Shown here: positions 17,030-27,845 of the stretch, in pieces | Layout of the letters: every line of letters starts with the position of its first letter | Numbering within the stretch: position 1 is the first letter of the stretch | NCBI GenBank assembly: GCA_022839625.1 | Contig: JALHJL010000027.1 | Coordinates: forward strand, 17,004-81,003 | From: Phycisphaerales bacterium | GTDB taxonomy: Bacteria; Planctomycetota; Phycisphaerae; UBA1845; Fen-1342 | Length of the DNA: 64,000 bases | Direction: 5' to 3' | The notes under the pieces: model-generated | Seen by the model: the letters and a program-made list of their open reading frames with translations, nothing else | Database searches by the model: none | What the model was told of the DNA's origin: nothing | Made by a program: the position numbers and the translations under genes

Positions 17030-17320
17030 TCACGCCGCCGCGTCCTTCTTCTTAAACATGCCCAGCATGCGGTCGGTGATCACGAATCCACCCACAACGT
17101 TGAACATCGCTGTGACAATCGCGATTGCGCCGAGCACCTTCTCCGTACTGGTGGTCGGCACCGCAAACAGCAGGATCGCGCCCAGGATCGTCACGGCCGA
17201 GATGGCGTTGGTCATGGACATGAGGGGCGTGTGCAGCATTTGAGGCACGCGAACGATCAGCGCGTAGCCGACGACGAACGCGAGCACGAAGATCACGACC
17301 ATCAGAAACACGTCGAACAT
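17030..17320 (-). CDS. pntAB: NAD(P) transhydrogenase alpha subunit, membrane part
   Basis: A 96-residue membrane protein, the separate alpha-2 subunit of split transhydrogenases. It has three hydrophobic helices (FLMVVIFVLAFVVGYALI, ISAVTILGAILLFAV, VLGAIAIVTAMFNVVGGF) and the conserved RVPQMLHTPLMSMTNAISAV, which is diagnostic. The ATG at 17320 gives the family length. It lies between pntAA and pntB and completes the proton channel. Confidence 0.93.
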   Translation of the reverse strand: MFDVFLMVVIFVLAFVVGYALIVRVPQMLHTPLMSMTNAISAVTILGAILLFAVPTTSTEKVLGAIAIVTAMFNVVGGFVITDRMLGMFKKKDAAA

Positions 17321-17352
17321 GGCATTCCCTCGTCTGCGCCGCAGGGCTTCCG

Positions 17353-18516
17353 TTACTTCGTCCCCATCGCCTTGAGCGCCCCCTTGTGGATGATGCGGCG
17401 GTCGCGCGTGACGAGGGAGTGCTGGACGATCTCGTCGTCTACGTTGATTGTGCCCGACCCATTCGGAAACAGGTTCTCCACGTAGTGCAGCATGTTGTGG
17501 GCGTAGAGCCAGGTTGCGTCGACTGCGACCGAGCCCGGGATGTTCGCGGTCCCGCACACATGCACGTTGTGCACGACGATCTCGCGCCCAGCCTCGGTGA
17601 GCGCGCAGTTACCGCCCTGGTCGATGGAAACGTCGACGATGACGGAGCCCGGCCGCATGCGGCGCACCGTTTCGTCCGCCAGGAGAACCGGCGCCACCTC
17701 ACCGGGCACCAGTGCACTGAGGATGATGATGTCCATCTGGGGTGCAATGGCCCGCAGCAGGGTTCGCTCACGTTCGAGCCACTCGCCCGGCAGGGCCCGG
17801 GCGTAGCCCCCGTCGCCGACGGCCAGCTCTTCCGGTACCTCGAAGCCGACGACCTTGGTGCCCTTGAGGCTCCCCGCCTCACGGCGGGCGTCCGCCCGGA
17901 TGTCGATCGCTTTCACGCTGCCGCCGAGGCGCTTCGCGGTAGCGATCGCCTGGAGCCCCACGACACCGGCACCGACCACCAGGATCTCTGCCGGCTGAAT
18001 CGCCCCGATGGCCGTCCCGATCATCGGAACGAATCGCGGAAAGTGGCTAGCGGCGATGAGCACCGCCTTGTAGCCGGTCACGGTGCTCATCGAAGTCAGC
18101 GCGTCCATCGTCTGCGCCCGAGAAGTGCGCGGAATGCCGTCCATCGTCAGTGCGGTGATGTTGCGGTCGCGCAGGGTACGGATCATCTCGTGATTGGCGG
18201 GCGCGGCGGGATGCAGGAAGGTGATCAGGATGGCGCCCTCGCGCAGCATCTCCGCTTCGTGACGGCCGGCCGCTTGATTGAAACACGGCTGCTTCACTTT
18301 CAGCACGACATCCGCGCGCTGTAAGAGGCTGGCGGCGTCGGGAGCGATCCGCGCGCCGGCGGCGACGTACTCTTCGTCCGCACGAAAAACCCCGCGCCCC
18401 GCCTGCGTTTCGACGAGAACCTCAAAGCCCAGTTCAACAAATTTCCCCACCGTCTCGGGCAGGGCGGCGACTCGTCGTTCCTCGGGAAGAATCTCTTTGG
18501 GAATTCCGATGATCAT
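17353..18516 (-). CDS. pntAA: NAD(P) transhydrogenase alpha subunit part 1
   Basis: A 387-residue soluble NAD(H)-binding subunit of transhydrogenase, homologous to alanine dehydrogenase. It starts IIGIPKEILPEERRVAALPE, the family N-terminus. The Rossmann fold carries ILVVGAGVVGLQAIATAKRLG (glycine-rich loop) near residues 160-180, and the RQD-loop region and DVSIDQGGN are present. The ATG at 18516 gives the standard N-terminus; a longer in-frame start is not needed. It heads the pntAA-pntAB-pntB operon. Confidence 0.92.
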   Translation of the reverse strand: MIIGIPKEILPEERRVAALPETVGKFVELGFEVLVETQAGRGVFRADEEYVAAGARIAPDAASLLQRADVVLKVKQPCFNQAAGRHEAEMLREGAILITFLHPAAPANHEMIRTLRDRNITALTMDGIPRTSRAQTMDALTSMSTVTGYKAVLIAASHFPRFVPMIGTAIGAIQPAEILVVGAGVVGLQAIATAKRLGGSVKAIDIRADARREAGSLKGTKVVGFEVPEELAVGDGGYARALPGEWLERERTLLRAIAPQMDIIILSALVPGEVAPVLLADETVRRMRPGSVIVDVSIDQGGNCALTEAGREIVVHNVHVCGTANIPGSVAVDATWLYAHNMLHYVENLFPNGSGTINVDDEIVQHSLVTRDRRIIHKGALKAMGTK

Positions 18517-18579
18517 GGCTGCGACATCCTTCGAGGCACCGCCACACAACTCCTTGTGCGGCCAGCATTTGAAAATCGT

Positions 18580-19002
18580 TCACTCAATCGTTGGCAGTAT
18601 GCGCTGCACCGCCTGGTGCAGGACCGGTGGATGCGTGGCGTCGAGCAACGCGTGCATGTGCTCCAGGGCGCGCTGTTCCAACTCCCGGTTCCGCCCGTCC
18701 CTGCCGGTCCAGGCGGCGGGGAGCAGGGCGGCCAGCGCCTCGGCCGCCAGAACGCGTATCTCGTAGTACAAGTCCTCGTTGGTCAGGATCTGCAGCACCG
18801 CCGTGACGAGCGGCTCCGTGGGCTGCCGCACCTCGCAGGCGAATTCCAGCGCCGCCTCGCGCAAGCGCCAATTGTCGGGATAGCGCAGCAGGCGCACCAA
18901 GCCATCTTGATGCTCGTCCAACCGCCGATCCTGCCGCAACTGCTCCAGTTGGGTCAGCACACGGCCCCACTCTTCCAGGTTGCCAAAATCGTCTTTATGC
19001 AT
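18580..19002 (-). CDS. HEAT-repeat-like protein
   Basis: A 140-residue all-helical protein with HEAT-like units such as VLTQLEQLRQDRR, WRLREAALEFACEV, LVTAVLQILTNEDLYYEIRVLAAEALAAL-type helices and HQAVQRILPTIE. Such proteins serve as scaffolds. It lies 63 nt upstream of pntAA on the same strand and may be co-transcribed. A link with transhydrogenase is contextual only. Confidence 0.6.
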   Translation of the reverse strand: MHKDDFGNLEEWGRVLTQLEQLRQDRRLDEHQDGLVRLLRYPDNWRLREAALEFACEVRQPTEPLVTAVLQILTNEDLYYEIRVLAAEALAALLPAAWTGRDGRNRELEQRALEHMHALLDATHPPVLHQAVQRILPTIE

Positions 19003-19171
19003 GGGTCTGTGACTCCTGCGCCTGGCGCACGCGAGCATGGGCGCCCTGCGGCCTGCTGAACGCGTGGTAGCACTACAGAAAAGGTAGCTGCGCAGAATGT
19101 GGATCAAAGACAACGTTGGTGTGGCGCGGGGCATACCTTCGTATGCCTCGCACTGCACGCGTCGTCTGGGG

Positions 19172-19803
19172 TCAACGACGCGGATTGGCCGAAACCCCAG
19201 CGAGTTGTGCCAGACGGACGAGTGCCGGCAACGAGTCCGCGTCCATCTTCCTCATCAGGCGGCCGCGGTGCATCTTGATGGTCTGCTCCGCGGTGCCGAG
19301 CCGCGCGGCGATCTGCTTGTTCGCCAGTCCGTCCACGACTAAGGCGAACACCTCGCGCTCGCGTGGCGTCAGCGTGGCGAGGCGCTGACGTGCATCGTCG
19401 CGCGCTTGGGCCGCGTCGTGCATTTCCGTGGCCCGCGTCAGCGCGGCGTGAATCGCGTCCAGGAGTACCTGGTCCTGGAAGGGCTTCTCGATGAAGTCGA
19501 CGGCGCCGCGCTTCATCGCGCGCACACCCATTGCAATGTCGCCGTGTCCGGTGATGAAGATGATCGGCAGCGGGACCTCCGACGCGGCGAGACGTTCCTG
19601 CAGATCCAGACCGCTCTGGCCTGGCATGCGGACATCCAGGACGAGGCAACCCGTCTGCCGGTGGTCATACAGATCAAGGAACTCCTGCACCGAAGCGTAC
19701 GTCTCCACGCGCAGACCCACCGAGCGCACCATGCGGCTGATCATCTGGCGCACGCCCGCGTCATCATCGACGACGAATATCACGCCACGCTGCGCGCCGG
19801 CTG

Positions 19804-19807
<4 letters not shown>
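19172..19807 (-). CDS. FixJ/NarL-type response regulator
   Basis: A 211-residue response regulator. The receiver domain has VVDDDAG (acid pocket), LVLDVRMPG (phosphoacceptor Asp), FITGHGD (Thr) and EKPF (Lys). The C-terminal LuxR-type helix-turn-helix contains LTPREREVFALVVDGL and NKQIAARLGTAEQTIKMHR. This is the FixJ/TodT architecture. The GTG at 19807 overlaps the kinase stop (GTGA) and has GGAGGAAG upstream, so the pair is translationally coupled. The regulated genes are unknown; the antiporter or transhydrogenase clusters nearby are candidates only by proximity. Confidence 0.85.
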
Positions 19808-21933
<2,126 letters not shown>

Positions 21934-21972
21934 GACAGTGGTTCCAGGGCCAAGCCGCCGGCAGGGCGCCGC

Positions 21973-22383
21973 CTACTCACCGTAATTGCCCGCGGCTTCC
22001 GGCTGATAGAGCAGCTCTTCGATCCGCAGGTGCAGGTGTCCGCCCGGCATCTCCCAGCGAATCTCATCCCCGACCCGATACCCGAGCAGGGCGGTGCCGA
22101 GCGGGCTCAAGATCGAGACGCGGTCCGCGTCGTCCGCCTGGTCGGGGTAGACGAGCGTCACAACGCGTTCTTCACCGGCCGAAAGGTCCGTCAGACGCAG
22201 CTTCGAGTTCATCGTGACCACGTCCGGCGGGACCTCCTCCGGCCGCACCACCTGGGCGCGGTCGAGTTCGCGATCGAGGGCGCGGAGCGGCTCAAGGTCG
22301 GGGGCGTCGCTGATGGCCGCCAGCACGAGCCGACCCAGACGCTCCATGTCTTTCACTGTGACGTAAATGTGCCTTTCGTTCAT
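21973..22383 (-). CDS. rnk: Rnk/GreA-GreB-like nucleoside diphosphate kinase regulator
   Basis: A 136-residue protein of the Rnk/elongation-factor-like family. It has an N-terminal helical segment (IYVTVKDMERLGRLVLAAI), the conserved EVPPDVVTMNSKLRL, a VTLVYPDQAD strand and the closing LSPLGTALLGYRVGDEIRW. These residues belong to the GreA/GreB C-terminal, FKBP-like domain that contacts RNA polymerase. GGAGCTC precedes the ATG. A second paralogue is at 27,384-27,800. It lies between the sensor kinase and the nhaR-like gene on the same strand. Confidence 0.85.
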   Translation of the reverse strand: MNERHIYVTVKDMERLGRLVLAAISDAPDLEPLRALDRELDRAQVVRPEEVPPDVVTMNSKLRLTDLSAGEERVVTLVYPDQADDADRVSILSPLGTALLGYRVGDEIRWEMPGGHLHLRIEELLYQPEAAGNYGE

Positions 22384-22419
22384 GGTGAGCTCCTGATCAA
22401 ACAGGCGACTGAGTAGCAG

Positions 22420-23367
22420 CTAACGCCGCCTGTCTCGGCTGGCTTTGCCGGGCTTTCTACGCGCGTGCGTCCCGCGGAGCACCGCGCTTGCGTTCTCCAC
22501 CAATGCTACCGCAGCGGGATGCTTGGCGCGGCGTTCCACGGTGATCGCGTACAAGCGCTCCCGGGTCTTTCCCATACGGCCGACGACCTGGACGCTCTCG
22601 CCGGCGGTGATTTCGTCCGCGACGGCGTCGGGGACAGCAAAGAACCCCGCGCCGCGGTGCCCGCAGGCGTTCAGCAGCGCCTGGTCCTCGAATTCGGCAA
22701 TAATCCGCGGACGCACGCCGGCGGACTCGAACCATTCGTCCATCGCCCGGCGCAGAGACGTGTTAGGGGTCGGCAGGAGCGCGGGTGCGCCATCCAGGGA
22801 CGCCGGAAAATTGCGCCGCAGAGTGCGTGCCAGCGCAGGTGCAGCGCAGATGGTGATCCCGGATTCGCCCAGCAGGTGGTGGAAGGTGCGCACCTTGATG
22901 GACGGATCGGGTGGAGCGTCGGTGAGCACCAGGTCCAGGTCGTGAATGGCAAGCTGGGGCAGCAACTGGGCTTGCGTGCCCTCGATGCAGACCAGCCGAA
23001 TGGCCTGCGGCAGGCGGAACGCGGCCTCCAGCACCCGCGCGATGACCAGCTTGGGCAGCACGTCATCCACCCCCAGCCGGAAGCGCAACGACGTTTCCAG
23101 CGTGCGGCCTTTGGCGACGTCCATGAACTCCTGGCCCAGGCCGAAGATCTCGTCCGCGTAGCGCGCCGCCAGCCGGCCGAACTCGGTGGGAGCGAGGTTA
23201 CGCCCGACGCGCTTGAAGAGCTTCTCGCCGAGTGCATGTTCCAACTCGCGCAACTGCGCCGAAATCGTCGCCGGCGACAGCAGCAGCTTGCGGCAGGCCG
23301 CCGCGATGCTGCCCTCGCGCGCCACGGTCCAGAAGTAGAACAGGTGGTGGTAGTTCAGCCACTCCAT
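22420..23367 (-). CDS. nhaR: NhaR-like LysR family regulator
   Basis: A 315-residue LysR-type transcription activator. The N-terminal winged helix (MEWLNYHHLFYFWTVAREGS, then ACRKLLLSPATISAQLRELE) matches NhaR, the sodium-responsive activator of the NhaA antiporter. The effector domain is at residues 90-300. The neighbouring CPA1-type antiporter gene on the same strand supports a role in sodium or potassium homeostasis. An inverted repeat TCGTT-N7-AACGA lies at 23,382-23,398, just upstream of its start. The C-terminus is lysine/arginine-rich (RKPGKASRDRRR). Confidence 0.85.
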   Translation of the reverse strand: MEWLNYHHLFYFWTVAREGSIAAACRKLLLSPATISAQLRELEHALGEKLFKRVGRNLAPTEFGRLAARYADEIFGLGQEFMDVAKGRTLETSLRFRLGVDDVLPKLVIARVLEAAFRLPQAIRLVCIEGTQAQLLPQLAIHDLDLVLTDAPPDPSIKVRTFHHLLGESGITICAAPALARTLRRNFPASLDGAPALLPTPNTSLRRAMDEWFESAGVRPRIIAEFEDQALLNACGHRGAGFFAVPDAVADEITAGESVQVVGRMGKTRERLYAITVERRAKHPAAVALVENASAVLRGTHARRKPGKASRDRRR

Positions 23368-23376
23368 ACCTGCAGT

Positions 23377-23398
23377 ATAGTTCGTTCCTATCTAACGA
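23377..23398 (-). promoter_or_regulatory. Candidate NhaR operator upstream of nhaR
   Basis: The bases ATAGTTCGTT (23,377-23,386; AACGAACTAT on the minus strand) are followed by an inverted half AACGA at 23,394-23,398. TCGTT and AACGA form an inverted repeat with a 7-bp spacer, the kind of site LysR proteins bind. The same AACGAACTAT 10-mer occurs at 25,091-25,100 upstream of the antiporter and gdhA. It lies only about 10 nt from the nhaR start codon, suggesting autoregulation. Confidence 0.45.
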
Positions 23399-23433
23399 TC
23401 TACACCACCGCTCGCTCGAACCGAGCCTTGGTT

Positions 23434-24957
23434 CTACGCCGATTCCGGGGTTCCCTTTGGGCCGGCGGTCATTTCCAGGACGCCCTCCAGCGGGCGGCCG
23501 AACAGCAATTCTACGTAAGCGCGGTCTTCCAGCTGGCAGAACACGTAAACGTGATCCTGCGGCTGGAGCAGCGTGTCGCCGCGCGGCGCTATCAATTGGT
23601 CGCCGCGGACCAGCAGGACGACGGCGGCGCGCGCCGGGAACACAATCTCGGCCAGCCGGGCCCCGCAGACGGCCAGCACGTCCGTGATGAAGAACGACAG
23701 CAGCTCGCCCTTTAACAGACGTGTCGAGCTGATCTCCAGAACCGCTGCGGGTCGCGGCGTCTCGGGTACCTGCAGTCCGAGTCTGCGGGTGAGCCAGCGA
23801 ATCCCGGCGCCCGGGATGACCGCGTTCACCACCACGAAGAAGAAGACGATGTTGAACACGTCGAGCGCGTTAGGCACACCGCTGAGCAGGGGGAACACGG
23901 CCAGGATAATCGGCACGGCCCCGCGCAAGCCCACGCAACCCAGATACACGATCTCGCGCGCGGGAAAACGCAACGGGAGCAAGCATAGAGCAACAACCAG
24001 GGGCCGGATCACGAACGTCAGCGTCAGCGCCAGCGCAAGCCCCATACCGGCCACGCGCCAGAGCTGTGATGGAAATACCAGCAGTCCCAGCATCAGGAAC
24101 ACGGCAATCTGACTGAGCCAGCCGAGGGCATGGTGGACGTGGTAAAGGCCGGCGCGATAGGGCAGCGGGCTGTTGCCCAGCGCAATCCCCGCCACGTAGA
24201 CCGCCAGGAACCCACTGCCCTGAACCAGCGTGGCGAGGCCAAAGGCGATGAAGGCCGCCGCGACCGTCAGGACCGGCAGAAATCCGGAGGCCGGCACCCG
24301 AACGCGCAACAGCACGCGGCGGGTGGCCCAGCCGACCAGCAACCCGACCACCAACCCGATGCCGAGTTGCAGCGGCACCTCCAGCAGCGCCGACCACGGG
24401 GAAGTGGTCTCGCCCAGGATCCAGGCGGTCACGAGCGTCGTCAGGATGACCGCCATGGGGTCGTTCGCCCCGGATTCCACTTCCAGCGTGGTCGCCACGC
24501 GGGGCGCGAGGTTCAGCCGGCCGCCGCGCAGCACGGCAAAGACCGCCGCCACATCGGTCGAGGAGACCACCGCACCCAGGAGCAGCGCGGCGGGCCAGTC
24601 GAGGCCGAACAGGCGCGCGCCGAGCGCCACCAGAACCGCAGTCCCGGCCACGCCGAAAGTGGCGAGGATGATCGCCGGGGCGAAACTGCGGCGCACGGCA
24701 TCCACGCTCGTGGACAGCCCGCCCTCGAGCAGGATCAGCACCAGCGCCGCCGTCCCGACGCGAAACGCGAGCCGGTAGTCATCGAAGGGGATTCGGCCGA
24801 TCCCCTCCGAGCCGGCCACCATCCCGAGCACCAGGAACAGGAGCACGACGGGAACGCCGAAACGTTCCATCGTGCGACTGAAGAGCGCGCTGAAGGCCAG
24901 CAGGAGGCCGAAGGCGCCCAGCAGCGCCGCGGTACTCACGAACTCCGAACCAGGCAT
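23434..24957 (-). CDS. CPA1-type K+/H+ or Na+/H+ antiporter (NhaP2/CvrA-like)
   Basis: A 507-residue antiporter with about 12 hydrophobic segments and the CPA1 ion-binding motif SGANDPMAVILT in the middle. A preceding helix carries GAVVSSTDVAAVFAVL, also typical of CPA1. The C-terminal 100 residues form a TrkA_C/RCK_C-like cytoplasmic domain (LVRGDQLIAPRGDTLLQPQDHVYVFC). This is the architecture of NhaP2/CvrA. The ATG at 24,957 is chosen; a GTG at 24,969 in frame is an alternative. The adjacent NhaR-like regulator suggests sodium- or pH-controlled expression. Confidence 0.88.
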   Translation of the reverse strand: MPGSEFVSTAALLGAFGLLLAFSALFSRTMERFGVPVVLLFLVLGMVAGSEGIGRIPFDDYRLAFRVGTAALVLILLEGGLSTSVDAVRRSFAPAIILATFGVAGTAVLVALGARLFGLDWPAALLLGAVVSSTDVAAVFAVLRGGRLNLAPRVATTLEVESGANDPMAVILTTLVTAWILGETTSPWSALLEVPLQLGIGLVVGLLVGWATRRVLLRVRVPASGFLPVLTVAAAFIAFGLATLVQGSGFLAVYVAGIALGNSPLPYRAGLYHVHHALGWLSQIAVFLMLGLLVFPSQLWRVAGMGLALALTLTFVIRPLVVALCLLPLRFPAREIVYLGCVGLRGAVPIILAVFPLLSGVPNALDVFNIVFFFVVVNAVIPGAGIRWLTRRLGLQVPETPRPAAVLEISSTRLLKGELLSFFITDVLAVCGARLAEIVFPARAAVVLLVRGDQLIAPRGDTLLQPQDHVYVFCQLEDRAYVELLFGRPLEGVLEMTAGPKGTPESA

Positions 24958-25081
24958 ACGTGGCCTCACTGCCGGCTGGCATGCGGCGGCGAAATTCGCG
25001 GCGCAGCACCGCTCCAGCTATCCAGCTCCCAGCTTAGGTTCCGCCCGCCATCCGGGCCAGGAACCCCATGAAAATCGCTCT

Positions 25082-25100
25082 TTCGTATAAAACGAACTAT
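25082..25100 (+). promoter_or_regulatory. Candidate NhaR operator between antiporter and gdhA
   Basis: An AT-rich patch in the divergent intergenic region. TTCGT (25,082-25,086) and ACGAA (25,092-25,096) form an inverted repeat, and AACGAACTAT at 25,091-25,100 is identical to a site in front of nhaR. The site is about 125 bp upstream of the antiporter start and 20 bp upstream of the gdhA minus-35 box. It is well placed for activation of either direction by the NhaR-like protein (inference). Confidence 0.4.
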
Positions 25101-25119
25101 CATTACGATATTATCTGTC

Positions 25120-25148
25120 TTGTTAACAATGGCGGACACGCCTATAAA
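25120..25148 (+). promoter_or_regulatory. Sigma-70-like promoter of gdhA
   Basis: TTGTTA at 25,120-25,125 and TATAAA at 25,143-25,148 are separated by exactly 17 nt, a good sigma-70-type promoter. It reads towards gdhA and predicts a transcript starting near 25,155 with a leader of about 170 nt. It is one of the few AT-rich segments of this area. Confidence 0.6.
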
Positions 25149-25205
25149 TTGACTGCGGCTGGAGGCCGAGCGGCGACCAGCCTCGTAACCGACCGATTCG
25201 TTGTC

Positions 25206-25281
25206 GCCGGCCCGCCTACGAACATGCGACGACGCCGCGGCTTCAGGGTGTCTCCCTGCGCACTCGACGTGGCGGGCCGGC
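25206..25281 (+). promoter_or_regulatory. Structured 5' leader of gdhA
   Basis: Perfect 11-bp inverted repeats GCCGGCCCGCC (25,206-25,216) and GGCGGGCCGGC (25,271-25,281) enclose 54 nt. The stem can extend by ACG/CGT with one bulged base. An inner AGGG/CCCT hairpin lies at about 25,245-25,257. The element sits in the predicted gdhA leader, 43 nt before the start codon and before the ribosome-binding site. It could be a riboswitch-like element, a protein target or an attenuator. No known riboswitch consensus was recognised. Confidence 0.45.
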
Positions 25282-25324
25282 CTCCCGGGGCCTTGTGTCC
25301 TGGCTTTAGCCCACGAGGAAACCA

Positions 25325-26611
25325 ATGAGCACGAAATACTTCAACGCGTTCGCGATGGCCCAAGCCCAGTTTGATCGCATCGCCGACCTGTTGGAGCTCG
25401 ACCGGGGCACGCGCGATCTGCTCCGCCAGCCCCTGCGCGAGTACCACTTCAGCCTGCCGGTGCGGATGGACGACGGGCGCATGCGCGTGTTCCGCGGCTA
25501 CCGCGTCCAGCACAACGACGCCCGCGGGCCGGGCAAGGGCGGTATCCGCTTTCACCCGCAGGAAACGGCGGACACGGTGCGGGCACTCGCCATGTGGATG
25601 ACGTGGAAGTGCGCGCTCGTGAACATCCCACTGGGCGGCAGTAAGGGCGGCGTCGTCTGTGCCCCGCACGACCTCAGCCAGCGCGAGCAGGAGACCCTCT
25701 GTCGCGCCTGGGTCCGCGCGGTAGCGCGCGATGTTGGCCCGGTGCTCGATGTGCCCGCGCCGGACGTGATGACCAACAGCCAGCACATGCTGTGGATGCT
25801 CGACGAATTCGAGCACATTCACGGCGGTAAGTACCCGGGGTTCATCACCGGCAAGCCCGTCACCATGGGCGGCTCGCTTGGCCGCACCGAGGCTACCGGC
25901 TACGGCGTGGTATTTATGCTGCGGGAGGCGCTCAAGGAGCTGCAGCTGCGGCCCCAGGACACCCAGGCCAGCGTGCAGGGCTTCGGCAACGTCGCGCAGC
26001 ATGCCATCGAGCTGTACCACCAGATCGGTGGACGGGTCACGGCGGTTTCCTGCTGGGACCACGGGACCCAGCGCGCACACAGCTTCCGGAAGAAGAACGG
26101 CATCGACTTGGCGGAACTGCGCGGCATCGCCGACCGCTTCGGCACCATCGACCAGCAAAAAGCCAGCAAGCTGGGCTACGAGGTGCTGCCAGGCGAAGCG
26201 TGGATTGAGCAGGACGTGGACATCCTGATCCCGGCGGCGCTGGAGCATGCGATCACCGACGACAACGCCAGCAAAATCTCCCGGCGGGTGCGGCTGATCG
26301 CGGAGGGCGCCAACGGCCCCACCACCCCGGAAGCCGACCACATACTGCGCGAACGCGACATCTTCGCGATCCCGGACTTCCTGGCCAATGCCGGCGGGGT
26401 CACGTGCAGCTACTTCGAACAGGTGCAGAGCAACACGAACTTCTATTGGACCAAGGATGAGGTGCTTGGGAAGCTGGATCTGGCGATGACCTCCGCATTC
26501 GTCGACGTAAGCCAAACGGCGCGCCAGCGGAAGCTGCCGATGCGCGACGCCGCGCACGTCATCGCGATCGGAAGAGTGGCCCAGGCCTGCCGCGACCGCG
26601 GCTGGGTCTAG
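25325..26611 (+). CDS. gdhA: Glutamate dehydrogenase
   Basis: A 428-residue Glu/Leu/Phe/Val dehydrogenase converting glutamate to 2-oxoglutarate and ammonium, or the reverse. The substrate domain has ARGPGKGGIRFHP and IPLGGSKGGVV (catalytic Lys near residue 107). The nucleotide domain starts with ASVQGFGNVAQHAIELY, and the family NAGGVTCSYFEQVQ is near the C-terminus. The length and GSKGG form fit the hexameric NAD-type enzymes of bacteria and archaea; cofactor choice is not certain from sequence. GAGGAAACC precedes the ATG. It has its own promoter and a structured leader. Confidence 0.92.
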   Translation: MSTKYFNAFAMAQAQFDRIADLLELDRGTRDLLRQPLREYHFSLPVRMDDGRMRVFRGYRVQHNDARGPGKGGIRFHPQETADTVRALAMWMTWKCALVNIPLGGSKGGVVCAPHDLSQREQETLCRAWVRAVARDVGPVLDVPAPDVMTNSQHMLWMLDEFEHIHGGKYPGFITGKPVTMGGSLGRTEATGYGVVFMLREALKELQLRPQDTQASVQGFGNVAQHAIELYHQIGGRVTAVSCWDHGTQRAHSFRKKNGIDLAELRGIADRFGTIDQQKASKLGYEVLPGEAWIEQDVDILIPAALEHAITDDNASKISRRVRLIAEGANGPTTPEADHILRERDIFAIPDFLANAGGVTCSYFEQVQSNTNFYWTKDEVLGKLDLAMTSAFVDVSQTARQRKLPMRDAAHVIAIGRVAQACRDRGWV

Positions 26612-26658
26612 CCGCGGCACAGATGGAACGTATTGGCTGCTGCCGGAAGGAGATGATC

Positions 26659-27009
26659 ATGCGCATTCAGATCACGACGCAGAACATGTCGCTGACCAAA
26701 GCTCTCCGTGAGTTGGTGCACACCCGGCTTCAGTACGCTCTCGTTCGCTTCGCGCATCGCATCCAGGAGGCAGCCGTCAGCTTCGAGGATGTGAACGGCC
26801 CGCGCGGCGGGCCGGACGTGCACTGCCGGATCAAGTTGCTGCTGCGGCCCCGCGGAGAAGTGAACGTATCTGCCGTGGCGGTCTTCCCGGGCGACGCGGT
26901 AGGCCAGGCCGCCCAACGCGCCGCGCGCTGTGTGAAGTCGCGCACCCGGCGGCGTTGGATGCTGCGGAGGCGTATGCGCGATCCGCTGAACTTCGGCTCG
27001 GCCGCTTGA
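26659..27009 (+). CDS. Ribosome hibernation/HPF-like protein
   Basis: A 116-residue protein of the HPF/sigma-54 modulation family. It begins with a beta strand and helix (MRIQITTQNMSLTKALRELVHTRL-type start), then ALVRFAHRIQEAAVSFEDVNG and a strand DVHCRIKLLL. The C-terminal tail is strongly basic (RTRRRWMLRRRMRD), as expected for a ribosome binder. The ATG at 26,659 is preferred because GGAAGGAG sits 8 nt upstream. It follows gdhA by about 50 nt and fits a stress/stationary cluster with the Rnk-like genes. Confidence 0.75.
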   Translation: MRIQITTQNMSLTKALRELVHTRLQYALVRFAHRIQEAAVSFEDVNGPRGGPDVHCRIKLLLRPRGEVNVSAVAVFPGDAVGQAAQRAARCVKSRTRRRWMLRRRMRDPLNFGSAA

Positions 27010-27383
27010 GCGCGCTTGTTCACGCGGAGCAGATTCGCCGGTCTCAATGGCACAGGTTGTTACGCATGGCGGAATTGGGGTGAGACATGATTGCACCAAG
27101 CACGAACAGCCGGACTTCTACGGCCCGGCCGGTTGAGCCGCAGGGCGTCGTGTTGACCGACTTCACAACCGGACGCGCAAGCATTTTTCCCCACGTGCTG
27201 CCCGGCTCCGAAACCGACACCGCGTGGTCATTACTACGGGCCATTTGCAGCTTGAACCCAAACATCGCGCTCGCGCCGCTCAGCGGTCAGCGCGGCAGGC
27301 AGGCGCACCCGCGTGTTGCTGGCAGCCCACATCGGCCCCGATCAGCATCGCGGCCGGGCAGACCTGCAGATCGGAGTGTCGAC
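27010..27383. other. Intergenic region, no supported gene
   Basis: About 370 bp between the HPF-like gene and the second Rnk-like gene. Short ORFs on both strands have no family features. The sequence has a mixed composition and no terminator hairpin that I could support. It may hold a promoter for the Rnk-like gene or a degraded mobile fragment. Confidence 0.4.
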
Positions 27384-27800
27384 ATGGCAAGACGAACCAT
27401 TTACATCACCCAGCAGGATGCCAGCCGGCTACGCGAGTGGCTGCGCATCTCGGGGCACCGGCACGAGCGGGATCGCGAGAATTCCGACGTGCTGCGACGC
27501 GAGCTGGAGCGTGCGCACCTCATCGAACCGGACGAAGTCCCTCCGGACGTAGTCACGATGCACTCGCGCGTGCGCCTGGAAGATCCGCAGACCAAGCAGA
27601 AGATGCACTGCACCCTGGTGTTCCCCGAGGACGCTCTCGCGGCCGACGACCGGATCTCGGTCCTGGCCCCTCTGGGAGCTGCGATCCTCGGTTGCCGAGC
27701 CGGAGACGTGATTCGGTTCGAAGTTCCCGGTGGACGCCGGAGGGTACGCATCCTGGAGGTGCTCTACCAGCCCGAAGCGGTCGGGCACTTCCACCTGTAG
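27384..27800 (+). CDS. Second Rnk/GreA-GreB-like protein
   Basis: A 138-residue paralogue of the 21,973-22,383 gene. It starts ARRTIYITQQDASRLREWL and contains EVPPDVVTMHSRVRL, CTLVFPEDALAADDRISVL, PLGAAILGCRAGDVIRF and a last strand RRVRILEVLYQPEA shared with the first copy. The ATG at 27,384 has GGAG 7 nt upstream; upstream in-frame codons look non-coding. It probably binds RNA polymerase in the secondary channel or modulates nucleotide metabolism. Confidence 0.8.
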   Translation: MARRTIYITQQDASRLREWLRISGHRHERDRENSDVLRRELERAHLIEPDEVPPDVVTMHSRVRLEDPQTKQKMHCTLVFPEDALAADDRISVLAPLGAAILGCRAGDVIRFEVPGGRRRVRILEVLYQPEAVGHFHL

Positions 27801-27845
27801 GAGTCCACGGGCGCCGCGCGCGTTGCCGCGTCCCGGAGCGGAGCT

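Noticed and set aside
27044..27265. Minus-strand ORF between the HPF-like gene and the second Rnk-like gene
   Set aside because: No family feature or ribosome-binding site was found; it is treated as intergenic.
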